DNA of 64,000 bases from Stenotrophomonas raiganjensis (SeqCode) (GCF_030658505.1 NZ_JAUTXR010000173.1:65695-129694), one strand, 5' to 3'; positions 47,588 to 56,602 are shown, counted from the first letter of the stretch. Numbers and translations: made by a program. Notes: generated by a model from the sequence alone, not told the origin.

Positions 47588-48031
47588 ATGCGCAACACCT
47601 TCAAGACCCTGCTGCTGGCACTGCCGCTGTGCCTGGCCGCGCTTTCGGCGCAGGCCGCCGATGGCGCCGCAGGCCGCTGGAAGACCATCGACGACAAGAC
47701 CGGCAAGGTGAAGTCGATCGTCGAGATCACCGAGGCCGCCAACGGCACGCTGACCGGCAAGGTGGTCGACATCCTGCACTCGGACAAGGGCCCGAACCCG
47801 GTCTGCGACGGCTGTGAAGGTGCCAACAGGAACAAGCCGGTGAAGGGCATGACCATTCTCTGGAACCTGAAGGCCGATGGCGCCAACAAGTGGTCCGGCG
47901 GCACCATCCTCGACCCGGCCAACGGCAAGACCTACAAGTCGAAGATGGAACTGCAGCCCGGCGGCACCAGGCTGGACGTGTCCGGCTGCATCGCCTTCAT
48001 CTGCCGCGCGCAGACCTGGCAGCGCGAATAA
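47588..48031 (+). CDS. DUF2147 family secreted protein
   Basis: A 147-residue exported protein: signal peptide MRNTFKTLLLALPLCLAALSAQA, then a DUF2147 domain (AGRWKTIDDKTGKVKSIVEI, PVCDGCEGANRNKPVKGMTI, GGTILDPANGKTYKSKMEL, VSGCIAFICRAQTW). The conserved GRW..ID start and GxIxDPxxGKxYKxK motif fit a small beta-barrel; its role is unknown. GGGAGG lies 5 bp before the ATG. Four cysteines could form two disulphides. Confidence 0.88.
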   Translation: MRNTFKTLLLALPLCLAALSAQAADGAAGRWKTIDDKTGKVKSIVEITEAANGTLTGKVVDILHSDKGPNPVCDGCEGANRNKPVKGMTILWNLKADGANKWSGGTILDPANGKTYKSKMELQPGGTRLDVSGCIAFICRAQTWQRE

Positions 48032-48056
48032 GCGCCCTGGCCCCCGCTTCATCCCC

Positions 48057-48080
48057 GTGACCCGGCCCCGGCCGGGTCAC
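48057..48080 (+). terminator. Hairpin after the DUF2147 gene
   Basis: A perfect 11-bp stem (GTGACCCGGCC / GGCCGGGTCAC, loop CC), 25 bp after the stop. It lacks a T-run, so it may only stabilise the 3' end. Confidence 0.5.
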
Positions 48081-48133
48081 CTCGTTGCGGGCATGCGATA
48101 CTCTGCGGTTCCCCTCGGCTTCACCCCGCGACC

Positions 48134-50215
48134 ATGACCCGTACCGCGCTCGTCACCACCGCCCTGCCCTACGCCAACGGCCCGCTGCACCTGGGCCATC
48201 TGGTCGGCTACATCCAGGCCGACATCTGGGTGCGTGCGCGGCGAATGAGCGGCGGCAAGGCCTGGTTCGTCTGCGCCGACGACACCCACGGCACGCCGAT
48301 CATGCTGGCCGCGGAAAAGGCCGGGGTCACCCCGGAAACCTTCATCGCCAACATCCAGGCCAGTCACGAACGTGACTTCGCCGCGTTCGGCGTGGCCTTC
48401 GACCACTACGACTCGACCAACTCGGCGGCCAACAAGGCACTGACCGAGCAGTTCTACCTGAAGCTCGAAGCCGCCGGCCACATCAGCCGCCGTTCGGTCG
48501 CGCAGTTCTACGATCCGGCCAAGGGCATGTTCCTGCCCGACCGCTACGTCAAGGGCATCTGCCCGAACTGCGGCAGCCCCGACCAGTACGGCGACAACTG
48601 CGAAGTCTGCGGCGCGACCTACGCACCGACCGACCTGAAGGAGCCGCGTTCGGTCATCTCCGGTGCCACGCCGGAAATGCGCGATTCGGAGCACTTCTTC
48701 TTCGAGGTGGGCCACTTCGATGCGTTCCTGCGCGAATGGCTGGCCGGCGATGTCGCCCTGCCGGGCGTGAAGGCCAAGCTGGGCGAGTGGCTCAATGCCG
48801 AAGGTGGCCTGCGTGCGTGGGACATCTCGCGCGATGCGCCGTACTTCGGCTTCCAGATTCCCGGCCAGCCGGGCAAGTACTTCTACGTCTGGCTGGACGC
48901 GCCGATCGGCTACCTGTCCAGCTTCCAGACCCTGTGCGGAAGGATCGGCGAAGACTTCGAAGCGCACCTGCGCGCCGGCACCGCCACCGAACTGCACCAC
49001 TTCATCGGCAAGGACATCGTCAACTTCCACGGCCTGTTCTGGCCGGCGGTGCTGCACGGTACCGGCCACCGCGCGCCAACCCGCCTGCACGTCAACGGCT
49101 ACCTGACCGTGGACGGTGCCAAGATGAGCAAGTCGCGCGGCACCTTCGTGATGGCGCGTACCTTCCTCGATGCCGGCCTGGAGCCGGAAGCGCTGCGCTA
49201 CTACTACGCCGCCAAGTCCGGCGGTGGCGTCGACGATCTCGACCTGAACCTGGGCGACTTCATCGCCCGCGTCAACGCCGACCTGGTCGGCAAGTTCGTC
49301 AACCTGGCCAGCCGCTGCGCCGGCTTCATCAGCAAGCGCTTCGACGGCCAGCTGGCCGCGCAGCTGCCCGACGCGGCGCAGTACCAGCGCTTCGTCGATG
49401 GGCTGGCGCCGATCCGTGAAGCCTACGAGCGCAACGACCCGGCTGCGGCGATCCGCTTGACCATGACCCTGGCCGACGAAGCCAACCGCTACATCGACGA
49501 CGTCAAGCCGTGGGTCATCGCCAAGCAGGAAGGCGCCGATGCGCAGCTGCAGGCCGTGTGCAGCCAGGGCCTGAACCTGTTCCGCGTGCTGGTCACCGCA
49601 TTGAAGCCGGTGCTGCCGGCCACCGCCGCGCAGGCCGAGGCCTTCCTGGCCGCGCCGGTGAACGACTGGACCGAACTGGCGCAGCCGCTGCTTGGCCACC
49701 GCATCACTGACTACACCCCGCTGTTCACCCGTATCGACCCGAAGAAGATTGACGCCATGATCGACGCCTCCAAGGACACCCTGCAGCCGGCCGCCGCTGC
49801 CGCTCCCGCCGCCAAGACCGAAGCGGCCAAGCCGGCCTCACCGGCACCGGCCAAGGACGAAGCCAAGGGCGCTGACGCTCCGGCCTACATCGGCATCGAC
49901 GATTTCGCCAAGCTCGACCTGCGCATCGGCAAGGTGCTGGTGTGCGAGTTCGTGGAGGGTTCGGACAAGCTGCTGCGCTTCGAACTGGACGCCGGCGAGC
50001 TGGGCAAGCGCCAGATCTTCTCCGGCATCCGTGGCAGCTACGGCGAACCGGAGAAGCTGGTCGGCCGCAGCGTGGTGTTCATCGCCAACCTGGCCCCGCG
50101 CAAGATGCGCTTCGGCCTGAGCGAAGGCATGATCCTGTCGGCCGGTTTCGACGGCGGCGCACTGGCGCTGCTGGACGCCGACAGCGGCGCACAGCCGGGC
50201 ATGCCGGTCCGCTGA
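48134..50215 (+). CDS. metG: Methionyl-tRNA synthetase
   Basis: A 693-residue class I synthetase. The HIGH motif is HLGH at residues 19-22 and KMSKS starts at Lys330. A zinc finger of two CxxC pairs (CPNC and CEVC) lies near 140-160, and the anticodon-binding helical domain follows. An Ala/Lys-rich linker at about 555-580 leads to a C-terminal EMAP/OB-fold tRNA-binding domain (FAKLDLRIGKVLVCEFVEGS). The enzyme charges both initiator and elongator tRNA-Met. Length is like E. coli MetG (677). A GC hairpin follows (50223-50250). Confidence 0.97.
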   Translation: MTRTALVTTALPYANGPLHLGHLVGYIQADIWVRARRMSGGKAWFVCADDTHGTPIMLAAEKAGVTPETFIANIQASHERDFAAFGVAFDHYDSTNSAANKALTEQFYLKLEAAGHISRRSVAQFYDPAKGMFLPDRYVKGICPNCGSPDQYGDNCEVCGATYAPTDLKEPRSVISGATPEMRDSEHFFFEVGHFDAFLREWLAGDVALPGVKAKLGEWLNAEGGLRAWDISRDAPYFGFQIPGQPGKYFYVWLDAPIGYLSSFQTLCGRIGEDFEAHLRAGTATELHHFIGKDIVNFHGLFWPAVLHGTGHRAPTRLHVNGYLTVDGAKMSKSRGTFVMARTFLDAGLEPEALRYYYAAKSGGGVDDLDLNLGDFIARVNADLVGKFVNLASRCAGFISKRFDGQLAAQLPDAAQYQRFVDGLAPIREAYERNDPAAAIRLTMTLADEANRYIDDVKPWVIAKQEGADAQLQAVCSQGLNLFRVLVTALKPVLPATAAQAEAFLAAPVNDWTELAQPLLGHRITDYTPLFTRIDPKKIDAMIDASKDTLQPAAAAAPAAKTEAAKPASPAPAKDEAKGADAPAYIGIDDFAKLDLRIGKVLVCEFVEGSDKLLRFELDAGELGKRQIFSGIRGSYGEPEKLVGRSVVFIANLAPRKMRFGLSEGMILSAGFDGGALALLDADSGAQPGMPVR

Positions 50216-50222
50216 TGCCCGC

Positions 50223-50250
50223 AGCGGGCGTGGTTGCGGCCACGCCCGCT
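50223..50250 (+). terminator. Hairpin after metG
   Basis: A perfect 11-bp stem (AGCGGGCGTGG / CCACGCCCGCT, 6-nt loop), 7 bp after the stop, without a T-run. Confidence 0.45.
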
Positions 50251-50293
50251 GGCAGCACCGGCCACCGGAGGCAACGCGATGGGAGGCAACGGA

Positions 50294-50884
50294 ATGGAAC
50301 TGGCGCTGTTCGACTTCGACCACACCGTGACCACCTGCGATACCTACGGCCGTTTCCTGCGCCGCGTCGCCACCGCCGAACAGCTGGCACAGGCGTGGTG
50401 GAAAGTCGGGCCGTGGCTGATCGCGTACAAACTGAAGCTCATCTCGGCCGAACGCATCCGTGCACGCGTCACCCGCCTGACCTTCAGCGACCGCCACAGC
50501 GATGACATCGCCATGCTGGCGGCCGGCTTCTCGCGTGAGTTCCTGCCCGACGTGGTGCGCCCGGAAATGCTGGAGCAGATCCGCTGGCACAAGGAACAGC
50601 AGCACACCGTGGTGATCGTGTCCGGCTCGCTGGACCTGTACCTGCGGCCATGGTGCGAGCAGCTGGGCCTGCAGTTGATCTGCAACCGGCTGGAGAGCCA
50701 GGACGGCCGCCTCACAGGCCGTTACGCCGGTGGCGACTGTGGCCCGCGCAAGGTCGAGCACATCCGTCGCCAGTTCGATCTGTCGCGTTACGTGCGCATC
50801 CATGCCTACGGTGACAGTTCCGAAGACAAGCCGATGCTGGCGCTGGCCCACGAGCGCTGGTTCCGCGGCAAACCCCTGAAGTAA
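50294..50884 (+). CDS. HAD-IB family phosphatase (phosphoserine phosphatase-like)
   Basis: A 196-residue HAD hydrolase. Motif I is FDFDHTVTT (nucleophile Asp), motif II is VIVSGSLDLYL, and motif III/IV are PRKVEHIRR and AYGDSSEDKPML. The HAD-IB subgroup includes phosphoserine and lipid-head-group phosphatases, and the substrate here is not clear. Two in-frame starts (50279 and 50294) each have GGAGG 7 bp upstream; the second is chosen because MELALFDFDHT is the usual family start. The rnfB-like gene follows at 24 bp. Confidence 0.88.
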   Translation: MELALFDFDHTVTTCDTYGRFLRRVATAEQLAQAWWKVGPWLIAYKLKLISAERIRARVTRLTFSDRHSDDIAMLAAGFSREFLPDVVRPEMLEQIRWHKEQQHTVVIVSGSLDLYLRPWCEQLGLQLICNRLESQDGRLTGRYAGGDCGPRKVEHIRRQFDLSRYVRIHAYGDSSEDKPMLALAHERWFRGKPLK

Positions 50885-50908
50885 CCCAACGCGCAGCCTT
50901 CGCCACGC

Positions 50909-51361
50909 ATGAGCCTGATCCCGCCCCTGACCGAACGCCTCGACCGCCTGCTGCCGCAGACCCAATGCGGGCAATGCGGCTACGACGGATGCCGCCCGTA
51001 TGCGCAGGCGATGGCGCGTGGCGAGGCGGGCGTCGACCACTGCCCGCCCGGTGGCGACGCCGGTGCACGCGCGCTGGCCCAGGTGTTGGGCGTACCGGCA
51101 ATTCCCTTCGATCGTTCGCGCGGCGCGCACAAGGCGCCGCAGGTGGCGTTGATCGTGGAAGCCGACTGCATCGGCTGCACCAAGTGCATCCAGGCCTGCC
51201 CGGTGGACGCCATCGTCGGCGGTGCCAAGTACATGCACACGGTGATCGCCGGTCTGTGCACCGGCTGCGAGCTGTGCATTCCACCGTGCCCGGTGGACTG
51301 CATCGAGTTGGTGCCCCTGCAGCCGGAGTCAGATCCCTTTTCCAACGGAAATGGGATCTGA
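50909..51361 (+). CDS. RnfB/RsxB-like iron-sulphur protein
   Basis: A 150-residue ferredoxin-like protein. It has an N-terminal Fe-S cluster motif of RnfB ([16 protein letters not shown] ... CPPGG) and two 4Fe-4S motifs ([12 protein letters not shown] and [12 protein letters not shown]). RnfB is the electron-carrying subunit of the Rnf/Rsx complex, but the usual N-terminal membrane helix is missing and no other rnf gene is nearby, so this is a soluble orphan form. The last residues ([10 protein letters not shown]) and the stop are encoded by the GTCAGATC-type inverted repeat at 51328-51362. Confidence 0.87.
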   Translation: MSLIPPLTERLDRLLPQTQCGQCGYDGCRPYAQAMARGEAGVDHCPPGGDAGARALAQVLGVPAIPFDRSRGAHKAPQVALIVEADCIGCTKCIQACPVDAIVGGAKYMHTVIAGLCTGCELCIPPCPVDCIELVPLQPESDPFSNGNGI

Positions 51362-51362
51362 C
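51328..51362. repeat. GTCAGATC-type inverted repeat, copy 2, at the 3' end of the RnfB-like gene
   Basis: 16-bp arms with one mismatch and an AAC loop: GTCAGATCCC on the left, GGGATCTGAC on the right. It spans the last ten codons and the TGA of the RnfB-like gene and ends 13 bp before the ridA stop. It is followed by CCCC, as is copy 1 at 8229-8263. It may also end transcription of both convergent genes. Confidence 0.8.
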
Positions 51363-51374
51363 CCCGTACAAGGG

Positions 51375-51722
51375 TTACGGCACCGCTGCAGTCACCACGA
51401 TCTCGACCTTCCAGTCGGCGTGGGCCAGCTTGGCCTCGACCGTGGCACGTGCCGGGGTCGCGCCTTCAACCACCCACTCGTCCCACGCCTTGTTCATGCC
51501 GTCGAAGTCGGCCATGTCGGCCAGGAACACTTCGGCGCGTAGCACGTGCTGGCGATCACTGGCCACCAGCGCCAGCAGCTTGTCGATCTCTGCCAGCACC
51601 TGCCGGGTCTGGCCGGTGATGTCCTGGCTGGTGTCTTCCGGAATCTGGCCGGAGAGGTAGGCGACCTTGTTGTACACGGTCATTTCGGACATGCGCGGTC
51701 CGACGTCGTAACGCTCCATCAT
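51375..51722 (-). CDS. RidA family enamine/imine deaminase
   Basis: A 115-residue RidA/YjgF/UK114 protein: MSEMTVYNKVAYLSGQIPED, ITGQTRQVLAEIDKLLA, VLRAEVFLADMADFDGMNKAW and TPARATVEAKLAHADWKVEI. The catalytic Arg in PARA is kept. Trimeric RidA hydrolyses reactive 2-aminoacrylate and other enamines made by PLP enzymes. AGGAG lies 8 bp before the first of two adjacent ATGs. The subfamily is not the canonical RidA (no GPYSQA at the N-terminus), so the substrate may differ. Confidence 0.9.
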   Translation of the reverse strand: MMERYDVGPRMSEMTVYNKVAYLSGQIPEDTSQDITGQTRQVLAEIDKLLALVASDRQHVLRAEVFLADMADFDGMNKAWDEWVVEGATPARATVEAKLAHADWKVEIVVTAAVP

Positions 51723-51915
51723 GGGCGTGGCTCCTGCGGGTGATCAGGCCTGCATTGTCCTCCAATCCGGTCAATGGTGGGTGCATGGGCAACCTTCGCG
51801 CAGCATCACTACCCGGCTCCGACACGCCTGCTGGTCAAATGGCGGCGACAGGCGCACGATGCGCCACGCCCCGCGTTGACACCGCCCTCGCCCTCCCTGA
51901 CGCACGCTTGCGCCG

Positions 51916-54480
51916 ATGACTGAACCCACCGACCCCGCCACCGCTCCCTCCACCCCGGCATGGAAGCGGGTCCTCACCATCGTCGTTCCGCTGCTGATCC
52001 TCGCATTGGCCCTGCACGGCCTGGCCAACGAGTTCGATGAGAACGGCTACCGCGCCATCCGCCACGCCTTCCACCAGCTCAGCGGCGCGCAGATCGCGCT
52101 GACCGTCGTGCTGGGCCTGGCCAGCTACGCCTGCCTGATCGGCTTTGATGCCATCGGCCTGCGCCGCAGCGGCATCCGCGTGCATCCGGCGCGCATCGGC
52201 ATCACCGCCTTCCTTGCGCACACCCTTGGCCAGACCGTGGGCTTCGCTGCACTGACCGGTGGCGCGGTACGCCTGCGCGGCTACCGCACTGCGGGCCTGG
52301 ATCTGGCGCAGATCGGCCAGGTGGTGTTGATGAGCACGCTCGGTTTCGTGTTCGGCGCCTGGCTGCTGATCAGCGTGGCGCTGTGCATGGAACCGGCGGC
52401 AGCGGCGCTGGCATTGCCACTGGATCCGGATGCGGTGCGCCTGGTCGGCATCGTCGCGCTGCTGGCCTATGCGGCCACCCTGCTGCTGGTCGGCCGCGAA
52501 GGACGGCAGTTCAGCGTGTTCGGCCATGCGCTGTGGCTACCCGACCGCCGCACCATGCTCGGCGTCACCGTGCTCAGCGTGATCGAGCTGGTGCTGGCCA
52601 GCGCCGCGTTCTATGTGCTGCTGCCGGACTCGACGCCGACCGGCCTGCCCGGCTTCGTCGGCCTGTACCTCGTCGCGGTACTGGCCGGCCTGGTCTCGAC
52701 CGTTCCGGCCGGCCTGGGCGTGTTCGAATGGAGCCTGTTGAAGCTGTTGCCGCAGGTGGCACCGGCGGCGGTGCTGGCGGCCGCGTTGATCTACCGCGTG
52801 ACCTATTACGTGCTGCCACTGGTGATGGCCACGCTGCTTGCGCTTGCGCCCGCCCTCCGCCAGCCGCTGCAGGCCAGTGCCGGCGCAACCCGTGCCGGCT
52901 GGAACGCCCTGCGTCCGTGGCTGCCGCAGATCATCGCGCTGGCGGTGTTCAGCATCGGTGCCGCGCTGGTCATCGACGGCACGCTGCCGACGCCACGCCG
53001 CCATCTGGTCAATGCCTCGCTGCCCATCCTGGAAACCTCGCACCTGATCGGCAGCCTCAGTGGCGTCGCCCTGCTGTTGATCGGCCAGGGCCTGGCGCGG
53101 CGCAGCCATGCGGCGTGGATGCTGGCGATGGCGGTGTGCGTGGTCACGCCATTGCCGCTGTGGCTGCGCGGCGGGCAACCGTTGATCGCGGTCTCCGCCC
53201 TGCTGGTGGCGATGGCGCTGTGGGCCGCACGCCGTGAGTTCTACCGCCAGGGCGCGCTGCTGGATGAAGCCTGGTCATGGCCGTGGCTGCGCAACCTGGG
53301 GCTGGTACTGGTGGCGGTCACCTGGCTGCTGTTCTTCACCTACAGCCACGTCGAATACCAGAACGAGCTGTGGTGGCAATTCGCGCTGTCCGGCAACGCA
53401 CCGCGTGCGCTGCGCGCCCTGCTGGTGGTGGCGATCGCGCTGGTGATGTTCGGCTTGGCACGGCTGCTGCACAGCACGCGCAGCCCACTGCCGGCCGCCG
53501 ACGAGGCCACGCTGCAATCACTGGCACCGGTACTGGCGGGCGCTACCGACACCCAGGCCTGCCTGGTGCTGACCGCCGACAAGGCGGTACTGCGCGACGA
53601 TGCACAACAGGGCTTCGTGATGATGCAGCGCTATGGCGGATCGCTGATCGCGATGGGTGATCCGGTCGGCCCACCCGAGGTCGCCCGCGCACTGATCTGG
53701 CGCTTCCGCGAGGAGGCCGACCGGCTCGGCCTGCGCCCGGTCTTCTACCAGGTGGGCGAGACCTACTGGCAGACCTATCTCGACCTTGGCTTGGGCCTGG
53801 TCAAGCTGGGCGAAGAAGCGATGGTACCGCTGCACGATTTCGGCCTGGAAGGCCGCGAACGTGCCGACCTGCGCCAGGCCTGGAACCGCGGCAGGCGCGG
53901 CGGCCTGTCGTTCCGCGTGGCGCCGCTGGAGGAAATTCCGAGCCTGCTGCCACGCCTGCACGCGATCTCCAACGCGTGGCTGGAAGACAAGGCCGGCGAC
54001 GAGAAGGGATTCTCGCTGGGCAGCTACGACCCGGATTACCTGGTGCGCTTCCCGGTGGCGCTGGTCGAGGCCGAAGGCCAGATCGTGGCATTCGCCAACC
54101 TGTGGCAGGCACCGGCCGGTGCCGAGCTGTCGGTGGACCTGATGCGCCACGTCAACGAGGCACCGAAGGGCACGATGGACTTCCTCTTCATCGAGCTGTT
54201 CCTGTGGGGCCGCGCGCAGGGCTATGCGCGCTTCTCGCTGGGCATGGCGCCGCTGTCCGGCCTGGCCCAGCATCGCCTGGCCGGCCGCTGGAACCGCCTG
54301 GCCGGCCTGCTGGCCCGGCATGGGGAACGCTTCTATGGGTTCAGTGGCCTGCGCCGCTTCAAGTCGAAGTTCGACCCGCAATGGCGGCCGCGCTACCTGG
54401 CAGCACCGGGCGGCATGCATCTGCCGGCCGCGCTGCTGGATGCCACGCGCCTGATCTCTCTGGACCCGCGGCGCAACTGA
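51916..54480 (+). CDS. mprF: Bifunctional lysylphosphatidylglycerol flippase/synthetase MprF
   Basis: An 854-residue inner-membrane protein. The N-terminal half has about 14 hydrophobic segments (flippase domain; TGGAVRLRGYRTAGL, STVPAGLGVFEWSLL). The C-terminal cytosolic GNAT-like DUF2156 domain (about 535-854) transfers an aminoacyl group from tRNA to phosphatidylglycerol (YGGSLIAMGDPVG, GFSLGSYDPDYL, LFIELFLWGRAQGYARFSLGMAPLSG). Aminoacylation lowers the negative surface charge and gives resistance to cationic peptides and acid. Length fits S. aureus MprF (840). It is convergent with a VirJ/AcvB-type gene. Confidence 0.94.
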   Translation: MTEPTDPATAPSTPAWKRVLTIVVPLLILALALHGLANEFDENGYRAIRHAFHQLSGAQIALTVVLGLASYACLIGFDAIGLRRSGIRVHPARIGITAFLAHTLGQTVGFAALTGGAVRLRGYRTAGLDLAQIGQVVLMSTLGFVFGAWLLISVALCMEPAAAALALPLDPDAVRLVGIVALLAYAATLLLVGREGRQFSVFGHALWLPDRRTMLGVTVLSVIELVLASAAFYVLLPDSTPTGLPGFVGLYLVAVLAGLVSTVPAGLGVFEWSLLKLLPQVAPAAVLAAALIYRVTYYVLPLVMATLLALAPALRQPLQASAGATRAGWNALRPWLPQIIALAVFSIGAALVIDGTLPTPRRHLVNASLPILETSHLIGSLSGVALLLIGQGLARRSHAAWMLAMAVCVVTPLPLWLRGGQPLIAVSALLVAMALWAARREFYRQGALLDEAWSWPWLRNLGLVLVAVTWLLFFTYSHVEYQNELWWQFALSGNAPRALRALLVVAIALVMFGLARLLHSTRSPLPAADEATLQSLAPVLAGATDTQACLVLTADKAVLRDDAQQGFVMMQRYGGSLIAMGDPVGPPEVARALIWRFREEADRLGLRPVFYQVGETYWQTYLDLGLGLVKLGEEAMVPLHDFGLEGRERADLRQAWNRGRRGGLSFRVAPLEEIPSLLPRLHAISNAWLEDKAGDEKGFSLGSYDPDYLVRFPVALVEAEGQIVAFANLWQAPAGAELSVDLMRHVNEAPKGTMDFLFIELFLWGRAQGYARFSLGMAPLSGLAQHRLAGRWNRLAGLLARHGERFYGFSGLRRFKSKFDPQWRPRYLAAPGGMHLPAALLDATRLISLDPRRN

Positions 54481-54490
54481 CGCCCCGTAC

Positions 54491-54512
54491 CGCCAGGCAT
54501 GCCCGGCGCTAC
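54491..54512 (-). repeat. SMAG-type element between mprF and the virJ-like gene
   Basis: Read on the minus strand: GTAG followed by CGCCGGGC-ATG-CCTGGCG, a near-perfect stem. It lies 10 bp after mprF. Confidence 0.65.
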
Positions 54513-54528
54513 CTGCGCGCTCTGGTGG

Positions 54529-54549
54529 GTGCGAACCGTTGGCTCGCAC
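54529..54549. terminator. Hairpin between convergent mprF and virJ-like genes
   Basis: GTGCGA pairs with TCGCAC across nine bases, 10 bp past the virJ-like stop on the minus strand. It has no T-run. It could belong to the repeat family as much as to a terminator. Confidence 0.35.
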
Positions 54550-54559
54550 GCCCTCCGGT

Positions 54560-55906
54560 TTACACCCCGCCCTTGAGGATCACCTCGGCCAGGCGGTCGT
54601 AGTCACCATTGAAGTGGTGGTCGCCCGGCAGCTTCACCTTCTGCACGCCATCGTTGGCCGGCAGGCCGGGGCACAGGGCATCGTCATCGTCCTGGCCGTA
54701 CACGCACAGCGTCTTGCCGGCCGGCAGTTTTGCCACCTCCGGCGCGATCGGCAGTCCATCGCCGCCACCGCCCAGCCAGTTGCTGACGTGGAATTCAAAG
54801 TCGGCCTTCTTGCCTACCGACAGCAGCACGATACGATCCAGCGCTGCGCGGGTATCGGCATCGAGCTGGTTGATGGTCGCCGGCAGCACGTCGGCACCCT
54901 GCGAGAAGCCGATCAGCATCACCTTGTCGCGGTGCCACTGCTGGCGGTAGTGGTCGATGATCTTCTGCAGGTCGCTGGCAAAGCCCTTCGGCGTGCGCTC
55001 ACTCCAGAAATAGCGCAGCGAATCAATGCCGACCACCGCTACGCCATGCTCGTTGAGCGACGACGCCACGTCCTTGTCCAGGCCGGCCCAGCCACCATCG
55101 CCGGAAACGAATACCGCCAGCGTATCGCCGCTGCCGGTCGCCGGTACTTCCACCACCGGCAGGCCTTTCAGCGCCGCCGGCGGCGGTGCCAGGCTGACCC
55201 CGGCCTGCGCGCCGATCACCCGCGCTGCGGCCACCAGACCGGGTGAAGCATCACCGCGCGCGGTTCGCTTGAATTCGCGTGCCATGGCGACCTGCTGAAC
55301 GAACTGGCTGGCCTCGCCTACCTTGCAGCCGTGATCGCCAGCGGCACTCAACCACGGGAAATTCAGTTCGGCGGGCTGCAGCGTGTTGTGCTTCACACCA
55401 TCGCCGCAGACCATGCGCTCATGGTTGTGATCCGGGCAGAAGCCGGTGGTCAGCAGGCCGGCAAACACCTGGGTGTCGGCCTGCGCCGCGAGCGAATAGG
55501 CCATCTCGGCACCCTCGCCGTCACCGCCGACCAGCGGCAGGTGGTAGCCGGGCAGATGCAGGGACGCCTGCAGCCAGCGCGAGAAGTTCTCGACGTCACC
55601 GGAGCCGAACGAGCAGGTCGGATCACCCTCGCGCTTGAGCACACCGCGCAGGTGCGCGATGTCCACAGCGGCAACCATGGCACCGTCGGCACGCAGGGCC
55701 TCGATCGGCAGGCGGCTGGTGTCGCCACCCGGGGTGGGCTCGTGGAACCAGATCACCACCCGCTGCGGCGTGCCGGCCGGCATGTGCACCGGAATCTGCT
55801 CGAACCGCCCGTGGCTGAACTGCTGCACGTTGGCCGCCGCCATTGCCGGCAGCGCCGCCAACGCCAGCACCACACCCATTGCCCTGCCCAGCCCTGCACG
55901 CTTCAT
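54560..55906 (-). CDS. VirJ/AcvB family alpha/beta-hydrolase, exported
   Basis: A 448-residue protein with a signal peptide (MGVVLALAALPAMAAA region, about 10-25) and two related halves; the C-terminal half is the VirJ domain. It shows FVSGDGGWAGLDKDVA, SLRYFWSERTPKGFASDL, the nucleophile elbow GFSQGADVLP and the C-terminal GDHHFNGDYDRLAEVIL. The two-half length matches AcvB rather than the shorter VirJ. In Agrobacterium, AcvB hydrolyses lysyl-phosphatidylglycerol and its gene is paired with the mprF homologue lpiA. Here the mprF gene is the convergent neighbour, supporting the same role. Confidence 0.9.
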   Translation of the reverse strand: MKRAGLGRAMGVVLALAALPAMAAANVQQFSHGRFEQIPVHMPAGTPQRVVIWFHEPTPGGDTSRLPIEALRADGAMVAAVDIAHLRGVLKREGDPTCSFGSGDVENFSRWLQASLHLPGYHLPLVGGDGEGAEMAYSLAAQADTQVFAGLLTTGFCPDHNHERMVCGDGVKHNTLQPAELNFPWLSAAGDHGCKVGEASQFVQQVAMAREFKRTARGDASPGLVAAARVIGAQAGVSLAPPPAALKGLPVVEVPATGSGDTLAVFVSGDGGWAGLDKDVASSLNEHGVAVVGIDSLRYFWSERTPKGFASDLQKIIDHYRQQWHRDKVMLIGFSQGADVLPATINQLDADTRAALDRIVLLSVGKKADFEFHVSNWLGGGGDGLPIAPEVAKLPAGKTLCVYGQDDDDALCPGLPANDGVQKVKLPGDHHFNGDYDRLAEVILKGGV

Positions 55907-55984
55907 ATCGCATCCCCGATGGAATGCGCACACGATACGCCGCCACCGCGTGCACGGCACGTACCGGTGCAGGCCGTTGGCGAT

Positions 55985-56602
55985 TCAGTCGGCCGTGGTA
56001 CGCCGACTGCGCCGGTACAGTGCCAGCGCCAGGTACAGCAGCCAGCCTACGATCACCACGATCACGACCTTCTGGCCCAGCCCGCGCGGCGGACCGGCGC
56101 GCCACAACACGTGCAGCCACAACAGTACGAACGCCAGCCAGGCCCATCCCCAGAGCAGGCCCGCAGCGGACTGCCAGCCCGGTTCACGGCGCAGGTACCA
56201 GGCCTGCAACAGCATGCCGACGCTGGCGCAGAGGAACGCCGTGTTCGCAGCCAGCCCATGGATGAACGGCGCCATCAGCGGCGTTGCTTCCGGCAGCCAG
56301 CTGTCGCCGATGGCGACCGTGGCCAGGCCCAGCGCGGAAACGGTGAACAACAGCGGCGCCGCTGCACTGCGCCTCGGGCCGATGCTGCCGCGATACAGCG
56401 CGATGCCAAGCACCGCGATGGCCAGCGCCAACAGGCAGTACGCAGCGCGCAATGCCAGCCCCCACGGCCCGTGCAGGTACAGGCTCAAGGTCGCCCGCAC
56501 CCAGTCCAGGTCGGTGCGGGCGAACTGGGTCCATAGCGCAGTGGCGAGGAACAGCAGCAGCGCTACCAACGCCAGCATCGCCGCAGGACGCGCGCGGCTC
56601 AT
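55985..56602 (-). CDS. DUF998 family membrane protein
   Basis: A 205-residue protein with six to seven hydrophobic segments: MLALVALLLFLATALWTQ, LRAAYCLLALAIAVLGIALY, AAPLLFTVSALGLATVAI, and more to the C-terminus. A conserved DSWLPE and FIHGLAANTAFLCAS fit DUF998. Function is unknown. The ATG at 56602 overlaps the stop of the small upstream gene (ATGA), so it is translated from the same message. Confidence 0.82.
   Translation of the reverse strand: MSRARPAAMLALVALLLFLATALWTQFARTDLDWVRATLSLYLHGPWGLALRAAYCLLALAIAVLGIALYRGSIGPRRSAAAPLLFTVSALGLATVAIGDSWLPEATPLMAPFIHGLAANTAFLCASVGMLLQAWYLRREPGWQSAAGLLWGWAWLAFVLLWLHVLWRAGPPRGLGQKVVIVVIVGWLLYLALALYRRSRRTTAD

Noticed and set aside
48077..49699. 540-codon open frame antisense to metG
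   Set aside because: Shadow frame without domains opposite a clearly conserved synthetase.
51876..51881. TTGACA as an mprF -35 box
   Set aside because: The hexamer is perfect, but no acceptable -10 lies at 16-18 bp, and the gene starts 35 bp later.
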